From Methanomassiliicoccales archaeon (GTDB lineage Archaea; Thermoplasmatota; Thermoplasmata; Methanomassiliicoccales; JACIVX01), in the NCBI GenBank assembly GCA_028679985.1, contig JAJRAH010000080.1, positions 1 through 6,642 of the forward strand: 6,642 nucleotides of DNA, written 5' to 3'. Made by a program: the position numbers and the translations under genes. This document shows, in pieces, positions 5,801-6,642 of the stretch; within the stretch, counting starts at the first letter, position 1; each line of letters starts with the position of its first letter. The notes beneath the pieces are model-generated. The model was not told where the DNA came from. It saw only the letters and a list, made by a program, of their open reading frames with translations, and made no database searches.

Positions 5801-6073
5801 GACGATCTCTTTCGTCCCATTGTCAAGGACATCCTCCCCCGTGAGAACTATAATCGTCGATCCTTCCCCGCTAGCACTCGGGAAATGCTCGTCGATGAAG
5901 CGTTGCGCGACCTCCGACTCGATGTCGGAGGGTGCCATCTCCGTCTCCTCGTATGAGACTATGTTGAATGCCATCGGCGCTACAGGAACCGAAACGGCCA
6001 ATACGATTAGCCAAGCGACAATGATCCCTTTGTAATGTCTCGCGATGAAGTCCGCAAGTTTGCCGAATATCAA
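2807..6073 (-). CDS. MMPL-family (RND superfamily) membrane transporter with enlarged extracytoplasmic domain
   Basis: The 1088-residue product has two RND halves. Hydrophobic segments fall near 17-37 (TM1), five between 519 and 672, one at 707-727 (TM7), and five between 909 and 1065, i.e. 1+5+1+5. Extracytoplasmic loops are about 38-518 and 728-908. TM4 carries GAGCDYCIFILTRYREE (D586-Y587) and TM10 carries GLGMDYDIFLTTRIREE (D980-Y981), the paired DY motifs that form the proton relay in MmpL3-type proteins, so proton-driven export of a lipid or hydrophobic substrate is likely. The first loop is several hundred residues longer than in typical members and includes degenerate repeats (about 140-385). 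All 14 N-x-S/T sequons lie in the two outer loops. The start is TTG (6073-6071) with GGGGT at 6082-6078; an in-frame stop lies shortly upstream and the next Met is residue 34. It converges with ubiX (46 nt between stops). Substrate unknown. Confidence 0.9.
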   Translation of the reverse strand: MIFGKLADFIARHYKGIIVAWLIVLAVSVPVAPMAFNIVSYEETEMAPSDIESEVAQRFIDEHFPSASGEGSTIIVLTGEDVLDNGTKEIVFRIDDAVFDETHGGRIDGQVQVDSLYSVTTLYTTGFLQQLNQGFYDTWNMTNLTAFALFGIPTEFRNLWYQANGSAFTIYGIPSLHVQIWSQIRAANSGATVSEVDSMAYAATLASLQFHPMIASMDASQKALIFGWFGAYSQVWNLTVSDPFFSNNPAERSVFSIQSAFPAFLAGVPPEGQPFLNATFNTFDMTNWYDYRTLNAFSLSVFESNLDPILAGLTDEERSLVLLYLDVFYGGWNSTSSVPSDTEFETIVASSVATLSSAIGGERAIALMSIFESLGWSGWDNETAILQLSVSLVAENSNSEPWIVYEVKGIPSGSSFMEFMTMAEAVVENSTIGDFPIPMFSDLVGMFVNSPQNDTMIISLTYTSPDGDSLLGQKSVEVIRDILKESLEGTNGLTSFVTGSDAISADLQASTWSDVDRIDPITIILVLVLIGVFFRSVVASSVPPAVIGVALGVSFAGVYVLGSFFLSVHYSVLTLLLTSMMGAGCDYCIFILTRYREERRRGLTKEESVRTAVTWAGESIATSGATVIIGFGVLSFGRFDMLQSMGIGLAMGIAIALIAALTLLPSVLMLLGDRIFWPSKIGKKKETGRKVKTNGYFSKSAKFAIKHAKIILVAALAISVPTTYLALTLDTSYDFIAAMPDTESKEGMDRMSEGFGAGRIMSTTVALNMTSPVFEGGTFNVTELDSIENLSESISELDNVEEVTSPTRPLGGEEPIHYANLSFYSEEQAAQYSSLMMGMLGTDDTRAVLITVVFKEEPFAKASIDSIGDLRSVCRTFEADDPNINRAMVAGSTASMSDISDMVQSDFGVMEIFVVIGIYIVLMIVLGSIVNPLRSILTILLSISWTIAITMVIFNFVLGFPILWLMPMILFVVCLGLGMDYDIFLTTRIREEAQKGMSDKDAIVHAVERTGGVITACGIIMAGAFGTMMLSEGALLREFGFALMFAILLDATIVRIYLVPAIMSLLGKWNWYAPGRLQRVRRDEKKMK
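4931..5467 (-). repeat. Degenerate ~48-residue protein repeats inside the transporter's first outer domain
   Basis: Within residues 203-381 of the transporter four segments share the pattern small/hydrophobic triplet (IAS, LAG, LAG, LSS), a polar/charged stretch, a hydrophobic helix, then Trp followed by Asn or Asp-Asn. Copies end near W236-N237, W288, W332-N333 and W379-D380-N381. The triplet-to-Trp distance is nearly constant (22, 23, 22 and 24 residues). Copies one and three align without gaps over 25 residues at an offset of 96. Three of the four Trp positions run directly into an N-x-T sequon. Identity is low, so these are ancient duplications or a recurrent helical hairpin rather than recent DNA repeats. 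Seen by eye only. Confidence 0.45.
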
Positions 6074-6077
6074 GGTT

Positions 6078-6130
6078 ACCCCGCTCGAATCTTTTGGCTT
6101 TCAAGAATCTGAAGTCGATATTTGAAGCTG
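6078..6130 (-). promoter_or_regulatory. Weak candidate promoter and ribosome binding site for the transporter gene
   Basis: Between the leuS stop (6168) and the TTG start (6073) the minus strand has a TATA-like TTCAAATATC near 6125-6116, which would place transcription start near 6097. The Shine-Dalgarno-like GGGGT at 6082-6078 has a 4-nt spacer to the TTG. A bulged inverted repeat (GCTTTCAA at 6097-6104 against TTGAAGC at 6122-6128) flanks the TATA-like site. All elements are imperfect; read-through from leuS is an alternative. Confidence 0.35.
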
Positions 6131-6167
6131 TCGCTCCAGTCCAAAGTCGAGAATCATCGTCTGCCGA

Positions 6168-6642
6168 TCATTCGACGTATATAGCAGGTCGGCGAGGCAT
6201 CGACACTTTCGCCTTGCTCTGAGGATCGTAGGCATGCGGATCGTCGGCGGAGTAGACTGCGACATCGCAGCCGATCTCCTCGGAAATGAAAGATGAAGCC
6301 TCGGCAAGATATCGTAGTTCGTCGATAGGCCTAGAAATCCTTTCGATATCCGCCGGAGAGCGTTTCATCAGAGCCTCCGCCGTCTTCCTCGCGAAATCCG
6401 CAGCTTCCTTCCCGTGCTTCTTCATCTCAGAGTCGGACATAGTCGCCTTGGTGATTGCCGGAATGCTCAGCTCAGCGTCCTTCGCCATCCGCGTAGCCTT
6501 GTCGAACACCCTCTGCTTCCACGCCGGCGAAGTGTAGATATGGACCTTCTTCGGAGACATCCTCGTGACCTTGACGATTTCATTGATGTCAACAATGACG
6601 CTCTTAAGGAACTCCTCCGATTCTTCAACCCCGAGATCGAGA
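6168..6642 (-). CDS. leuS: Leucyl-tRNA synthetase, archaeal type, C-terminal part (partial)
   Basis: The frame is open to the right edge, so the 157 residues seen are only the C-terminus of a protein normally about 930-970 residues long. The Met at 6560 is internal: 27 further codons (LDLGVEESEEFLKSVIVDIN and onward) continue upstream without a stop and match the end of the tRNA-binding helical region. Then come VHIYTSPAWKQRVFDKA, a Lys/Glu-rich helical section, and the terminal domain ending in SMPRRPAIYVE. Archaeal/eukaryotic LeuRS have this C-terminal domain. In the Pyrococcus enzyme its last residues recognise the long variable arm of tRNA-Leu, consistent with the preserved IYVE ending. 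The catalytic HIGH and KMSKS motifs are outside the window. The enzyme charges tRNA-Leu in the cytoplasm. It is followed on the same strand by the transporter after 94 nt, with no obvious T-rich terminator. Confidence 0.92.
   Translation of the reverse strand, partial: LDLGVEESEEFLKSVIVDINEIVKVTRMSPKKVHIYTSPAWKQRVFDKATRMAKDAELSIPAITKATMSDSEMKKHGKEAADFARKTAEALMKRSPADIERISRPIDELRYLAEASSFISEEIGCDVAVYSADDPHAYDPQSKAKVSMPRRPAIYVE

Noticed and set aside
6135..6175. Short ATCG/CGAT inverted repeat just after the leuS stop
   Set aside because: Arms are only 4 bp with a mismatch on extension and no T-run follows, so it is not distinguishable from chance.
6168..6560. A stand-alone 130-residue gene starting at the Met at 6560
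   Set aside because: The frame continues upstream to the window edge without a stop and matches the preceding part of archaeal LeuRS, so this is an internal Met of leuS.

Overview
The window is archaeal. It carries eukaryote-type ribosomal proteins (eS19, eL39, eL31), an archaeal PDCD5-family protein, aIF6, and the C-terminus of an archaeal-type leucyl-tRNA synthetase. It also has a TATA-box intergenic promoter and Shine-Dalgarno sequences matching GAGGT/GGGG. Gene content and mixed base composition suggest a euryarchaeal lineage, possibly Thermoplasmatota-like. That assignment is an inference; the window holds no rRNA or other decisive marker.

Layout from high to low coordinates. The 3' end of leuS (minus strand) enters from the right edge and stops at 6168. 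After 94 nt comes a very large minus-strand gene (6073-2807, TTG start) for an MMPL/RND-superfamily membrane transporter with two DY proton-relay motifs. It converges, across 46 nt, on ubiX (plus strand, 2197-2760), a flavin prenyltransferase. ubiX is divergent from a compact minus-strand translation operon starting at 2057: rps19e, PDCD5-like, rpl39e, rpl31e, eif6. This is a conserved archaeal gene order. The 139-nt divergent region holds a TATA element readable on both strands and a perfect 17-bp palindrome. At the left edge an open frame on the plus strand, ending at 113, may be the tail of a gene convergent with eif6.

How the genes work together. The five-gene operon couples small- and large-subunit ribosomal proteins to aIF6, the subunit anti-association factor. 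Overlapping or short junctions imply one transcript. ubiX makes the prenylated-FMN cofactor for a UbiD-type decarboxylase that is not encoded here; in many archaea that enzyme is in the modified mevalonate pathway. The transporter is a separate surface function.

I see no defence, mobile or CRISPR element. Most of the window is conserved housekeeping sequence. The non-routine signals are the architecture of the transporter's enlarged extracytoplasmic domain (degenerate repeats, 14 N-glycosylation sequons) and the palindrome in the divergent promoter.
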